DNA of 64,000 bases from Bacteroidota bacterium (GCA_020161835.1 JAIUNL010000013.1:1-64000), one strand, 5' to 3'. Numbered from the stretch's first letter, positions 44,919-54,472 are shown. Translations and numbers: made by a program. Notes: generated by a model from the letters alone, not told the origin.

Positions 44919-45410
44919 TTATTTTGAAGAAAGTGATTTTTTGAAATCAGGGTAAGTCACTTTTTCATAGGCATTGGTGTGAATAAATTTAAGGATCGTG
45001 ATCATTTCATCTGAGGGGAGATAACCCGGAACAAGGGTAACATAGTCAGCCGCAGAATTGAGGAACACAGTTGCAGGAAAACCAGTAACGCCAAATCCCT
45101 GGCTAAGCTCCGGGTAGGTAACCTTATATTGTTTATACTGGGCTGATTTGGCAGCATCTTCAGCGTTTACTTTAATCAGAATAAAGTTTTTTGTTAAAAT
45201 CTGAATCACTGATGGATTGGTGTAGGTTTCTTTATCCATTTTTTTGCACCATCCGCACCAATCGGTATAAAAATCAATAAGGACATATTTTTTTTGCTTT
45301 TTTGCAAGTTCAAGTCCTTCGTTAAAATCATGCCATTTGAGAGTTGATGTCTGTTGATCACCGCTTAAACCGGTTAAAAGGAAAAGTTGCAGAATAAAAG
45401 AAAGTATCAT
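44919..45410 (-). CDS. Thioredoxin-fold protein, exported
   Basis: 163 residues with an N-terminal hydrophobic leader (MILSFILQLFLLTGLSG). The redox motif is DWCGWCKKMDKETY; cis-Pro in GFPATVFLN follows at the expected distance. It resembles thioredoxin-7/DUF255-type periplasmic proteins. It may keep exported cysteines reduced or feed cytochrome maturation. It stands between the glycosyltransferase gene and grpE on the same strand. Confidence 0.85.
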   Translation of the reverse strand: MILSFILQLFLLTGLSGDQQTSTLKWHDFNEGLELAKKQKKYVLIDFYTDWCGWCKKMDKETYTNPSVIQILTKNFILIKVNAEDAAKSAQYKQYKVTYPELSQGFGVTGFPATVFLNSAADYVTLVPGYLPSDEMITILKFIHTNAYEKVTYPDFKKSLSSK

Positions 45411-45462
45411 GTGGATTCCAAAAAAATGAGTAGCTGTATGATTGATAATCAGTCTGAAAGTG

Positions 45463-46494
45463 TCACTTCAGCAATACTTCAAGTTTTTCACTGAGAAGTT
45501 TGATCTGATCTAAACCATTTAGTTCACTCAATAGTTTCTTGCACCCTTCTCTGAACGCTGGATGCTGATTCCGAATGAAATCTGCCTTAGACTGAATTTC
45601 ACCAGGTTCTGCTGCAAGACCGCAATTGTATTTGGTCATAAACTTTTCAACATGGGGAAGGGGTGTTGTGAGCACGGGAAGTTGGGCCGTTACATATTCG
45701 AAAAATTTATTAGGAAGGGAATTCAGATAACTTTCAGAAGAAGTTTCAATTAGCATCAGACCCGCATCACCGGCAACCGTAAAATTTAAAACATCCTGAG
45801 CCGGAACCTGACCTGTAAAAAAAACACGGGGTAAATTCTCTGATTCAACCTGTGCCTGATATCCGCCAAGATCTGAACCAATGAATAGAATTCCTTCATC
45901 GTCAGGTCGCTTTCTGATGAATTCCAGGGCAGCTTCTACACCTCTTCCTTTTTGCAAATTTCCCTGAAAAACCCAAATAAACAGGTTTAAAGGTAATTCC
46001 AGTTTTTCCCGGGATTCCTTTTGGGAAAGAAGTGGAAGTGTAAAAGGCAAGTTTAAAAGTATTGAACAGTCAACCTGGTACCGGTTTTTAAATGATTCTG
46101 CAAGATAATCATTCACCGTCGTTACCAACCGGGCTTTTCTGAAACCGGCTGACTCAAGAAAAGCAGATAGTTTTGCTTTGATTATTGACTGCTGAACGGC
46201 ATGAACCCGGTCATTCAACTCACGGGCATCAAAGACCAGTTTTGTTTTCGTCAGGAATATTGCCGGTATGGAAAAGACATCAAGACAAATAATCAGTGAA
46301 TAATTGGTAAATAACCTAAAAATGAGGCTTTTAAATAAAAAAAGAGGCCATTTTATAAGAAAAGGGAGAGCAGATTGGGTTTGTGACAATTCACAAACTG
46401 AAATTTGAACTGGCAAACGTTGTAAGGCTGCCAGATATTTTTGAGAACGGGAATCAAATTTCGTATTTCCAACGAAGAGAAGAAGCACTTTCAC
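45463..46494 (-). CDS. Glycosyltransferase, GT4-like
   Basis: 343 residues from a GTG start. GT-B fold features: KLVFDARELNDR in the N-terminal half, FIWVFQGNLQKGRGVEAALEFI at the domain junction and the C-terminal nucleotide-sugar site LPNKFFEYVTAQLPVLTTPLPHVEKFM (Glu of the EX7E type). The acceptor and sugar are unknown; surface polysaccharide or glycoprotein synthesis is likely. Its start is 3 bp after the PorQ-like gene stop on the same strand, so it is probably co-transcribed with the T9SS-related genes. Confidence 0.85.
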   Translation of the reverse strand: MKVLLLFVGNTKFDSRSQKYLAALQRLPVQISVCELSQTQSALPFLIKWPLFLFKSLIFRLFTNYSLIICLDVFSIPAIFLTKTKLVFDARELNDRVHAVQQSIIKAKLSAFLESAGFRKARLVTTVNDYLAESFKNRYQVDCSILLNLPFTLPLLSQKESREKLELPLNLFIWVFQGNLQKGRGVEAALEFIRKRPDDEGILFIGSDLGGYQAQVESENLPRVFFTGQVPAQDVLNFTVAGDAGLMLIETSSESYLNSLPNKFFEYVTAQLPVLTTPLPHVEKFMTKYNCGLAAEPGEIQSKADFIRNQHPAFREGCKKLLSELNGLDQIKLLSEKLEVLLK

Positions 46495-46497
46495 CGG

Positions 46498-47406
46498 TTA
46501 TGGCTGCCAGGAAAAGCCAAATGCATGGCCTGAATTGAGACCGGTTGTGTAATAACTGAAGCTATATGCTACTTTCATCGAACCAAATGAAAATGACGTT
46601 CCCAGACTGAACGGATTGGTATCATGATTAATCCGGTAACCGCCTCTGATCATAAAATTTTCAAAAATGGTTGTCTCGGCGCCAAGATTTGATACAAACC
46701 GGTTTTCATGAAACAACCATGACATTTCATTCACAACCTGAACTCTGACCTGATTTAACGGAGTGAAATCGTAGAAAATCCAGCCCGATTTTAATAAAAC
46801 AGGGAGATTTGGTGTTTGAGATCCGATTTTCGAAGCAATGCCAATATTTTGAAGTGTAACATAATAAAGAGAATAGTCACGCATAACGGGATGAGACACT
46901 GAAATATCACCAACCAATGCTGAGTTTTCATCCAGAAATAATCGTTGATGACTGTATTTCAGGGAAACACCGATGTCGGTTTTATCCCATTGGAATGAGG
47001 TTCCGGCTGCAAAGGTCATCCAGTAAACTTCAAACGAGCCTTTTGATTCACCGGGTTTGTCTCGGTATTCAAGATCATCGGCACTCAGTTTCTGCCATCC
47101 CAGCTGAATGGGTTGATTCCAAAGTAAAAGTCTGGTAGATAACGAAATATTTTTAAGGTCACCGATGTAATTCTGATAACCAACTGAGATATCCTGGTTT
47201 TCTGCAAGTGCACGGGGAATGTAACTGTGAAGAAACAAACTTTGTGAATTGGTTATAAGCGCAGAATTTGACTGAGCAGAGCCAAGATAGGTGGCATCAG
47301 ATGAAATAAGCAGATTCTGAAAACCGGAATTTGTGGTTTGTGAAAAACCGAAAACCGGGATCAGCAAAAAGAAAATCAGTAAGAAAAACCGGTTGAAATA
47401 ACCCAT
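46498..47406 (-). CDS. PorQ-like outer membrane beta-barrel protein
   Basis: 302 residues with a signal peptide (MGYFNRFFLLIFFLLIPVFGFSQ). Following it is NSGFQNLLISSDATYLGSAQSNSALITNSQSLFLHSYIPRALAENQDISVGYQNYIGDLKNISLSTRLLLWNQPIQLGWQKLS, the typical start of the PorQ/PorV (UPF0164) barrel family, then amphipathic strands to a C-terminal aromatic-ended strand (HAFGFSWQP). PorQ and PorV take part in T9SS cargo handling. It overlaps the PorV-like gene by 31 bp. Confidence 0.8.
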   Translation of the reverse strand: MGYFNRFFLLIFFLLIPVFGFSQTTNSGFQNLLISSDATYLGSAQSNSALITNSQSLFLHSYIPRALAENQDISVGYQNYIGDLKNISLSTRLLLWNQPIQLGWQKLSADDLEYRDKPGESKGSFEVYWMTFAAGTSFQWDKTDIGVSLKYSHQRLFLDENSALVGDISVSHPVMRDYSLYYVTLQNIGIASKIGSQTPNLPVLLKSGWIFYDFTPLNQVRVQVVNEMSWLFHENRFVSNLGAETTIFENFMIRGGYRINHDTNPFSLGTSFSFGSMKVAYSFSYYTTGLNSGHAFGFSWQP

Positions 47407-48428
47407 ATATTTTGTGGTCCGTTTGGTTCAAATAAATAACTGAAATCAATGAGCGGAGAAAATTTGCCGAGTGAGTGGTTAAACCTGAATCCCAAACCAA
47501 TTCTGGGGTCAGTGTTGTCATAAGTTAAATCGATCCGGTCAATTCCGGCACGGAAAGAAAGCGATTCCGTTGCTTCCCAAATTCCACCAATCCGTAAAAA
47601 ATCACCAGCATTTTCCTGTTCGGGTGTTTTTTTGATCTGGAGAGTTGGATAAGGTGGCTCTGTATAGTAAAATTCACGGTGTTCAGTCTTGTACGTCCAG
47701 TGTTCGGCTTCAACCGAAAAAGTGGATGAAATAGCTTCAACCTTGTAACTAACCCCAAGACGATACCTGACCGGGAAGTTATCAATGGTTGTATTGGCTT
47801 CTTCTTTGTAAATGTCTTTTGTATCCCAGCGGTATTGTGAATTAATATCCTGAACAGACCCCCCGATTAAAAGGTTGGGAAGCCGTGTTTTCCAGAGGAA
47901 ACCAGCATCAATACCAAAAGAGGATGTTGAGGGTATTTCTTTATAAAGACTGGCAAACCGGTATTTCAGATTTACACCCAAAATCAGGGGTGTGTTTTTT
48001 AAGGCCAATGAAAACCCAAAAAGCCCGGTAATTTCTTTTGTGCTGAATGCCTCAAGTTTTTCACCATTGTTGTTTCTGGCATCAATATCACCGGAAGTGA
48101 AATATTGGATTCCGTATGAAACTGCACCAGCAGGTCCGATCGGATTCATTCCGTAAACTGAGAAAAGTTTTCTTTCAAGTCCCAGCGAAAAGGTTGAAGC
48201 ATTAAAGAACGATTTACGGTCAGCACCGGGAAGTGCCGGATTTTCAAAACCAGAACTGTAAAGACCCGGAAGTGCAACAACAGCATTCCCTGAAGAAGCA
48301 GCAAATCCGTCAGAACCCAGTCTGGTATATCCACCGGGTGATCCGGCAAGCGGAGTTTGTGCAGATGAAACAGAAAAAAGGGCAAACCAGAAAAATCCGG
48401 TTATTCCAAAATGAGTAATTTTCCCCAA
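47376..48428 (-). CDS. PorV-like outer membrane protein (UPF0164)
   Basis: 350 residues from a TTG start, with a signal peptide (FGITGFFWFALFSVSSAQ). The start of the mature part, GGYTRLGSDGFAASSGNAVVALPGLYSSGFENPAL, and the series of amphipathic strands down to a C-terminal WVISTGFSY fit the PorV/UPF0164 barrel. In T9SS, PorV shuttles cargo to the sortase. It overlaps the T9SS cargo gene by 28 bp and the PorQ-like gene by 31 bp, so the three are one transcript. Confidence 0.8.
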   Translation of the reverse strand: MGKITHFGITGFFWFALFSVSSAQTPLAGSPGGYTRLGSDGFAASSGNAVVALPGLYSSGFENPALPGADRKSFFNASTFSLGLERKLFSVYGMNPIGPAGAVSYGIQYFTSGDIDARNNNGEKLEAFSTKEITGLFGFSLALKNTPLILGVNLKYRFASLYKEIPSTSSFGIDAGFLWKTRLPNLLIGGSVQDINSQYRWDTKDIYKEEANTTIDNFPVRYRLGVSYKVEAISSTFSVEAEHWTYKTEHREFYYTEPPYPTLQIKKTPEQENAGDFLRIGGIWEATESLSFRAGIDRIDLTYDNTDPRIGLGFRFNHSLGKFSPLIDFSYLFEPNGPQNIWVISTGFSY

Positions 48429-49924
48429 AATTCATTTCCAGAGGTTTGAATATGATAAAGATAAAGACCATTGCTGAGACGGTTTCCAAAACTGTCACGT
48501 CCGTCCCAGAGAATTTCAGTTGAATTTCCTGAAAATACCGGTTCAAGTTTTCTGACCAGCAGATGATCATTTGAAAGAATGCTGACCGTAGCTGATGAAG
48601 ATGACGGAAAAGAAAAACGGCAATACCGGTCATCATCCGGACTGAACGGATTTGGGTAGGCAAATGAACCTGATTCAGATTCCTGAACATCTTTTCTCAG
48701 AATTGACCAGCCGTTGCCTGAAAAAAAGTCTGATGATTTACTTTCAATCAGCCCCTGACCCGAACCAACCAGCCAGCTATTGGTTCCTTTGCTGAATGAA
48801 GCAGAATAAAACTGAGTATAGGGAATGATATTTTTACTTTCCGGATCAGAAAAATTGGATTTGAAACCCCATTTTAACCCATCAACTGAATAAAAAACAC
48901 CACTTTGGCCGGCTGCAAGAACAGAGTCACCATTGAATGCAATGTCGTAAATTTTTTCACCGGTCAGGGTTCTTGACCAGGTTTCACCGTTATCTTCAGT
49001 AAAAGCAAGTGCATATTTTTCAGAACTGCCAAGAGCACGCCAGCAAATTGCCCAAACCCGTTCTTTCGTTTTGAAAGTGTGTGAACCAATACCGACAATC
49101 CAATTACCGGGCAGTGTTGAAGTTACGGGTGAATGCGTGTATTTAATCCATCCGTCAGGTTGATATCTTCTATTGATTCCACCTGCGGTTCCGGCCCAAA
49201 GAACGCCAGAAGCTGTTTTGTGAACTGAAAACCCGAGAAAATTAAGATCACCGCCACCACGGTTCAACCCAGATTTTTCTTCAACCGGGCTGTAGAAAAA
49301 GGAATATGAAGAATCCGGGGAGATATAATTTCTGTTATCCGGCGGAAGTAAAACCCTGCTCCAGGTTTTTCCTGCATCTGTTGATTTTCTGATGCCGCCA
49401 GACCAGGTTGCAACCCAGATTGTGTCACCATTGAGTTCAGAATCATAAGTCACAAATTGTTCAGGAACCACAATGGGAAGAGTTGGGATGGTATCATTTC
49501 CAAAATACAGAGTATCATCTGTTCTTTTATCGAGTGGAAGTTCAATTCTGGTCCAGGTTTTCATCGAATCTGTAGAAACAGCATAGGCAACACCGGTGGT
49601 CACATCTGCATCTGCTTTTTGTCTGATTTCTCCGGTAGCAAAAAAGACAAGATTTCCAGACCCTGAAACAGAGTAAACACCTTTGGTATCCAGATCAGAA
49701 AAGCCGGTTTTAATAGTCTGAAAGCCGGAGAGTCCATAAAAATAAAGTCCCTTTGACGTTCCGAGAAGGACGTGGGGTGCGTAGTCATCCATGTTTGAGA
49801 TGGAATTGGTAGGTGGTGTTTTACTGGAATTTCCTGTTTTGTTAATCGTAAAATCGGGCAGAATCTGTGCAAAGGCACCAAGAGAAACAAAAAGGGAAGG
49901 CAACAAAAAATAAAATGATTTCAT
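48401..49924 (-). CDS. Exported beta-propeller protein with T9SS/FlgD-like sorting domain
   Basis: 507 residues. Signal peptide MKSFYFLLPSLFVSLGAFAQ. Residues about 45-400 are BNR/sialidase-like repeats (STDSMKTWTRIELPL, KSTDAGKTWSRVLLPP, TEDNGETWSRTLTG), probably a propeller. The C-terminal domain starts YPNPFSPDDDRYCRFSF and includes LWDGRDSFGNRLSNGLYLYHIQ, the FlgD_ig-like T9SS sorting signal. It is likely secreted and surface attached. It overlaps the PorV-like gene by 28 bp and the upstream lipoprotein by 1 bp. Confidence 0.85.
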   Translation of the reverse strand: MKSFYFLLPSLFVSLGAFAQILPDFTINKTGNSSKTPPTNSISNMDDYAPHVLLGTSKGLYFYGLSGFQTIKTGFSDLDTKGVYSVSGSGNLVFFATGEIRQKADADVTTGVAYAVSTDSMKTWTRIELPLDKRTDDTLYFGNDTIPTLPIVVPEQFVTYDSELNGDTIWVATWSGGIRKSTDAGKTWSRVLLPPDNRNYISPDSSYSFFYSPVEEKSGLNRGGGDLNFLGFSVHKTASGVLWAGTAGGINRRYQPDGWIKYTHSPVTSTLPGNWIVGIGSHTFKTKERVWAICWRALGSSEKYALAFTEDNGETWSRTLTGEKIYDIAFNGDSVLAAGQSGVFYSVDGLKWGFKSNFSDPESKNIIPYTQFYSASFSKGTNSWLVGSGQGLIESKSSDFFSGNGWSILRKDVQESESGSFAYPNPFSPDDDRYCRFSFPSSSSATVSILSNDHLLVRKLEPVFSGNSTEILWDGRDSFGNRLSNGLYLYHIQTSGNEFWGKLLILE

Positions 49925-50679
49925 TAGGACCGAACCTGATAAAATTTAATAACCGGTTTTGATAGTGCACCCGCTTTGTTCTGAGCATAAAAAGTCCAGG
50001 TAAAAGTTCCGGTTTGTGCGGATTGCGGGACATCAATTTCAATATAATAGAGTCCGGGAATAGTTGTTTTCGGAACATCAAACGGACTTTGAAGCGTTCC
50101 GTTTGGTCGTTTCCCGATCACAAAAACATTGTCAAGATTTGCAGTTCCCTTTTGATCAGAAACGTAAACCCTCATCGAAAATCTTTCACCTATTCTTACT
50201 CCGTCTGCAGGGGAAAACCGGATTGAATCAATAGCCGATGTTGAATTTTCATATCCTTCAAGTTTAATAATTCCGGTTTGGGTTGAAACAGGACGACCAT
50301 CCGGTTTTGAAACGGAAATAAAAAATTCTGGTTTTTCAAGCTGTGAATTGTCAAAGGTCATGCTGAGATTTGAGATAAATTCAGGAACCATTGGGGTAAT
50401 GAGAAACGTATCTGAAGTTGTGGCACTGTACCCATTCTTTGACAGGATGCCAAAAGTGAGAATGGTGTTTGTCCTTTCATCAGAAAAAACCTTTCCGGTA
50501 AGTCTTACTTTTAAGGGAAAGGAACTAATAGTATCCAGGTTTAAAACGGATGGATTTGAAGTCACCCAGCCAAGTTCAAGAGATTTTGGCTCAAGCGGAT
50601 TTTGTCCATCCTGAAAACTGGTTTTTTCAGAACACGAACTTAGTGCAAAAAACAGAATAATAATTGGGGTTAATTTCAT
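49924..50679 (-). CDS. Lipoprotein with Ig-like domains, unknown role
   Basis: 251 residues. Lipoprotein leader MKLTPIIILFFALSSC (Cys16). The mature part is beta-rich with two or three Ig-like or fibronectin-like domains (LKVRLTGKVFSDERTNTILTFGIL, GIIKLEGYENSTSAIDSIRFSPADGVRIGERFSMRVYVSD, GTFTWTFYAQNKAGALSKPVIKFYQV). It is the first gene of the T9SS-associated unit, overlapping the next start by 1 bp (TAATG). It may support assembly or anchoring of the neighbouring cargo. Confidence 0.75.
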   Translation of the reverse strand: MKLTPIIILFFALSSCSEKTSFQDGQNPLEPKSLELGWVTSNPSVLNLDTISSFPLKVRLTGKVFSDERTNTILTFGILSKNGYSATTSDTFLITPMVPEFISNLSMTFDNSQLEKPEFFISVSKPDGRPVSTQTGIIKLEGYENSTSAIDSIRFSPADGVRIGERFSMRVYVSDQKGTANLDNVFVIGKRPNGTLQSPFDVPKTTIPGLYYIEIDVPQSAQTGTFTWTFYAQNKAGALSKPVIKFYQVRS

Positions 50680-50738
50680 TTTACAAAGAAAGGGACAAAA
50701 GAGAATAAATAAAAGACAAAAATAAGTACCTGCACGAC

Positions 50739-51782
50739 CTATTCAAACGGAATGGGAGTAAAGCACAGAATAAAGATAATCAGGCTGATCCAGGCCAGAA
50801 TAATTCTGCGTTTGTTGAGTTTAACGGTTTCGTCCAACGGTGGATGCCAGGGTTTCACAACAAAGAGCAATACGATCCCCCAAACCAGCCAGCCACCCCA
50901 GATTTTTAAATTTGTTGCAAATGGGAAGATTTCATTGATCAGACCGGTAAGTCCCAAACCAATACAAGCCGTTACAACAATCCAGGACACAATTTTGTGA
51001 ATTTTCTTACCGGCTACGGCATATAAAATATGTCCGCCATCAAGTTGCCCAAAGGGGAGCAAATTCAATGCAGTGATAAACAAACCCAACCAACCTGCAA
51101 GCAGAAGCGGGTAGTGATACATTTCATGCATCGGAATTTTATAGGGCAGAACGTAAGTCGTTAACAGGTAAAATATAATATTATCACCAAAAATCAGAGG
51201 GTCATTGCCCACCATCTTAACCGGTTCGGGAATTTCATGGAGAAAACGATAATTTGGGTGGATCGTATAGATATAATCAATAGAAGGCAAAGTTGATGCA
51301 GCCATCAGTAAAATGAGAATGGCGACTAAAAAACCGGCAAGCGGACCATAAGCACCCACATCAATTAATTGGCGGTTGTTTTTGAATGCCTGATGAAGCC
51401 GGATTACAGCACCAAATGTACCAAAATTGAGAATTCCCGGAATGGGTGGGGCAGGAATGAAATAGGGAAGAGACGTTTTTATCCGGTGGTAAATGGCAGC
51501 AAAATAATGTCCGAATTCATGACAGCCCAAAATAGTTAACAGAGAAACAGAGAATGGGAATCCCATAAAAAGCATAAGGAAATCAATTGGATTTCCTATC
51601 CGCCAAATGTTCAGCCAGAATAAACCGGCTAAAGTTGTGGTAAAAAATGTAGCAAGCAACAGGACGGTGTGAAGCCAGTATTTTGGCTTTGGAATTGCTT
51701 CCTGATCATCATCATGCTGATAAGCTCCCGGGGCCGACCAGTTCTTTAAATAATCAAAACCACGTTTAAAAAATTTAGTCAT
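50739..51782 (-). CDS. Membrane metalloprotease, M50 family
   Basis: 347 residues, about seven membrane helices. The zinc motif is HEFGH within LGCHEFGHYFAAIYHRI, and the second ligand lies in LLPFGQLDGGHILYAVAG. No PDZ domain. M50 proteins cleave membrane-embedded substrates, often anti-sigma factors. The role here is unknown. Start overlaps the rluD stop by 8 bp; it ends a four-gene minus-strand unit with ygjP-like, GNAT and rluD genes. Confidence 0.88.
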   Translation of the reverse strand: MTKFFKRGFDYLKNWSAPGAYQHDDDQEAIPKPKYWLHTVLLLATFFTTTLAGLFWLNIWRIGNPIDFLMLFMGFPFSVSLLTILGCHEFGHYFAAIYHRIKTSLPYFIPAPPIPGILNFGTFGAVIRLHQAFKNNRQLIDVGAYGPLAGFLVAILILLMAASTLPSIDYIYTIHPNYRFLHEIPEPVKMVGNDPLIFGDNIIFYLLTTYVLPYKIPMHEMYHYPLLLAGWLGLFITALNLLPFGQLDGGHILYAVAGKKIHKIVSWIVVTACIGLGLTGLINEIFPFATNLKIWGGWLVWGIVLLFVVKPWHPPLDETVKLNKRRIILAWISLIIFILCFTPIPFE

Positions 51783-52800
51783 CCAGGAGATTTCCTTTCA
51801 AAGACCGCAATTTAGCGATTGTTTCGGTAAAATCGGGTGGAAGTTCAGATTCAAACCTTACAAATTCAGCTTTACCAGGATGGTGAAAACCCAATGTTTT
51901 CGCATGGAGTGCCTGCCTGGGCATCAGTTCAAGAAGGTTATTGAAAAGTTGTTTTTGTTTTGAAGTCTTCAATGCGTTATGAGGTGAAGTTCCGCCATAA
52001 GTATTATCGCCTAAAATCGGCATTCCGATAGAATTCAAATGAACCCTGATCTGGTGAGTCCGTCCGGTTTCAAGATGACACCGAACCAGGCTGGCAATTC
52101 CAAATTCTTCAATAACTTCATAATGAGTGACGGCCCATTTACCGTCTGAAGGATGCGGGGCAAATCGTTTCCGGTTTCTTGGATCACGGGCAATGAACCC
52201 GGCCACAGTTCCTTTTGGTTCTTTCGGAACACCCAGACAAATAGCCCAATATTCCCGTTCTATGGCATGGCGGGCAAAATCCTTCGCAATTTTTGCGTGA
52301 ACGGCTGCATTTTTTGCAATAACCAAAAGCCCCGATGTGTCTTTATCAATCCGGTGAACAATTCCCGGGCGGATAGGGTCATCATGGTGATCAGAAAGTT
52401 TACCAACGTGATGAAGTAACGCATTGACGAGAGTTCCTGTCCAGTTTGAAAGGGCAGGATGAACCACCATTCCGGGTGCTTTGTTGATTATCAACAGGTC
52501 GTCATCTTCGTAAACAATGTCAATCGGCAGATCTTCCGGTTCAGCATCAGGAGCTGGTGGATGGGGAAGTGTGACTCTGATTTCATCAAAAGGAGCCACT
52601 TTATAACTTGATTTGGTTGTTTTTCCATTTACAAGAACTGCACCGGCTTCAATTCCGGACTGAACTTTATTCCGGGTTGCATTTTCGATGGAATTTGCAA
52701 GGTAAACGTCAATTCGTTGGGGTTTTTTCCCGGCTGCAACCTGAATGACGATCACTTCCAAACCTTCAGGTGAAACCGTTTTACTGAATTCGTTATTCAT
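51775..52800 (-). CDS. 23S rRNA pseudouridine synthase, RluD/RluC-type
   Basis: 341 residues. An S4 RNA-binding domain (about 28-90: RIDVYLANSIENATRNKVQSGIEAGAVLVNGKTTKSSYKV) precedes the RluA-family catalytic domain with HRIDKDTSGLLVIAK (catalytic Asp), then LETGRTHQIRVHLNSIGMPILGDNTYG. It isomerises specific uridines in 23S rRNA, likely helix 69 if it is RluD. Start overlaps the GNAT stop by 4 bp (ATGA). Confidence 0.92.
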   Translation of the reverse strand: MNNEFSKTVSPEGLEVIVIQVAAGKKPQRIDVYLANSIENATRNKVQSGIEAGAVLVNGKTTKSSYKVAPFDEIRVTLPHPPAPDAEPEDLPIDIVYEDDDLLIINKAPGMVVHPALSNWTGTLVNALLHHVGKLSDHHDDPIRPGIVHRIDKDTSGLLVIAKNAAVHAKIAKDFARHAIEREYWAICLGVPKEPKGTVAGFIARDPRNRKRFAPHPSDGKWAVTHYEVIEEFGIASLVRCHLETGRTHQIRVHLNSIGMPILGDNTYGGTSPHNALKTSKQKQLFNNLLELMPRQALHAKTLGFHHPGKAEFVRFESELPPDFTETIAKLRSLKGNLLDD

Positions 52801-53225
52801 TTAAGTTCTTTTACCATGAAAATTGCTGATGACGGACAAACTGATTTGAATTCACTTGTTGCCTGAATGTCTTCGGGTGCGTTTGATCTGTTGATGATTG
52901 AAAATCCCAGTTTTGAAAAAAAACCTTCTGCGGTTGTCGTAAGCAGATAAACTTCAGAAATTCCCGACTTTTTCAGATGATCAAGAAGGTCGGTTATCAT
53001 TTTTCTACCGGTTCCCGATTTTTGTTTTTCCGGAAGGATCACAACTGAACGAAGAAGGGCTGTTTTTCCAAAAACTTCTGTTCCGGCATATCCTGACACG
53101 ATATTTTCATCCATCCACTTATAGAAAAGAATCTGATCTGAAACATCAGAAACAGGCAGATTCTGGCTTTCAAGCAAAGTCAGAATGTCCGGTTTTTCGC
53201 TTGGATCAATTTGAAGTAAGGCCAT
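52797..53225 (-). CDS. GNAT N-acetyltransferase, ArsN2-like
   Basis: 142 residues. The acetyl-CoA site is LPEKQKSGTGRKMITDLLDHLKKSGISEVYLLTTTAEGFFSKLGF, followed by ATSEFKSVCPSSAIFMVKEL, an end I associate with ArsN2/ArgA-like acetyltransferases. The substrate is not known; no arsenic genes are present. Start is 2 bp after the YgjP-like gene, and its stop overlaps the rluD start. Confidence 0.83.
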   Translation of the reverse strand: MALLQIDPSEKPDILTLLESQNLPVSDVSDQILFYKWMDENIVSGYAGTEVFGKTALLRSVVILPEKQKSGTGRKMITDLLDHLKKSGISEVYLLTTTAEGFFSKLGFSIINRSNAPEDIQATSEFKSVCPSSAIFMVKELK

Positions 53226-53227
53226 GT

Positions 53228-53965
53228 TTAATAAATGGTGATTCTGTAAGAGTTCAATTCTTTGTCATGTTTGGGAGTATTCGGGTCAACTTCACCAAGT
53301 TTTTTCCAGAATTTGTCACCGTGATTTTTATGAATTGTGTGTGTTAATTCATGAAGGATCACGTGATCAATCAGATAATCGGGTAATCGCATCAGGTGAA
53401 GGGAAAGGGAAATTGAGTTTTTTGCCGAACAGCTTCCCCAACGTGTTTTTGAGTTTCTGATTCCGGTTTTTGTGTAAGAAAACCCGTGCAATCGGGCAAG
53501 TTCTTCAGTTCTTTTCGGTAGAAAATGTCTGGCTTCAATTCTCCAGGCTTCCTCGATACCTTTTTTTATAGCTGACTTTACAAGTTCATCCTGCGGGGTC
53601 AGATAAAGAGGAAATTCTACTGAAATCAGGCCATTTTTTACCTGAATCCAGATGTCGTCAGTAAGTGCCTGTGAAAGTTTAAGGCTGTGCTGACGGGTTT
53701 TGTAATCCAGATCAAAATCAAACTGAGTCGCTTTTTCTTCGATTTTTTTTAGGCCGTTCAGATGTTTCAGGATCCAGGCTTTTTTTTCGGAAACGAACTT
53801 TTCTGCAGTTTCGAGGGTCGTAAAGTGCGGATAGGTAACAATAATCCCATCTTTTGGCTTAATCCTAATCGTCAACCGTCTGGATTTTGCTGTTTTTTTG
53901 AAGGTTACTGTCCCGATTTCCGGAAGATCAACTTTTTTTCCTGATGGCGATTTGGTTAACTGCAT
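53228..53965 (-). CDS. YgjP-like zinc metallopeptidase (DUF45)
   Basis: 245 residues from the ATG at 53963-53965 (the frame opens 14 codons earlier with TTG). N-terminal beta-rich part (KSRRLTIRIKPKDGIIVTYPHFTT...), then TRWGSCSAKNSISLSLHLMRLPDYLIDHVILHELTHTIHKNHGDKFWKKL, the HExxH zinc site of the DUF45/YgjP family. Its substrate is unknown; the family is often near nucleic acid and modification enzymes. It begins the minus-strand unit and is divergent from the SxtJ-like gene. Confidence 0.9.
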   Translation of the reverse strand: MQLTKSPSGKKVDLPEIGTVTFKKTAKSRRLTIRIKPKDGIIVTYPHFTTLETAEKFVSEKKAWILKHLNGLKKIEEKATQFDFDLDYKTRQHSLKLSQALTDDIWIQVKNGLISVEFPLYLTPQDELVKSAIKKGIEEAWRIEARHFLPKRTEELARLHGFSYTKTGIRNSKTRWGSCSAKNSISLSLHLMRLPDYLIDHVILHELTHTIHKNHGDKFWKKLGEVDPNTPKHDKELNSYRITIY

Positions 53966-54034
53966 TTGGCTTATGAAAAGGATTCCGTTAATTTTGAAGA
54001 TGACCAAACTTCAGAAAAAACGGTATTATAATCA

Positions 54035-54472
54035 ATGATCAAGGCACTTATCGCTGAATTTTCTCATTTGTGGAGCCAGCATTCCTTTTCTGATAAAACC
54101 CGTCGTGGTTTTTTATGGGTGATGACAGGCGTTTCCGCACTTATTCTGATCATCCGGTTATGGCTTCATGGCTGGCAGGGCGGATGGGATTTTGTCTGGA
54201 TTTCGGTGATTTTATTCTTTTTAATTATCTATCCTGTTAAGCCGGTTCTTGACTTTTTTTACAAACTCTGGATGTCGCTGGCGGTCGGATTGGGGTTCAT
54301 TGTTTCCAACCTGATTCTCGCCGTGATTTTCTATTTGTTGATTACGCCTGTTGGCTGGTTCATGCGGATGAGGGGAAAAGATCCGCTGGTGAAAAAACCG
54401 GATTCATCCAAAACGACTTACTGGGAAAACCCCGAAATTCAGAAACCCGAAGGCTGGAAACGGCAGTGGTAG
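54035..54472 (+). CDS. SxtJ-like small membrane protein
   Basis: 145 residues with three or four membrane helices. The end, LDFFYKLWMSLAVGLGFIVSNLILAVIFYLLITPVGWFMRMRGKDPLVKKPD, is the core of the SxtJ-like family, which sits beside carbamoyltransferases. N-terminal 30 residues are polar (EFSHLWSQHSFSDKTRRGFLWVM). It is separated from the two next genes of this set by a 281 bp repeat-bearing gap. The role of the family is unknown. Confidence 0.75.
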   Translation: MIKALIAEFSHLWSQHSFSDKTRRGFLWVMTGVSALILIIRLWLHGWQGGWDFVWISVILFFLIIYPVKPVLDFFYKLWMSLAVGLGFIVSNLILAVIFYLLITPVGWFMRMRGKDPLVKKPDSSKTTYWENPEIQKPEGWKRQW

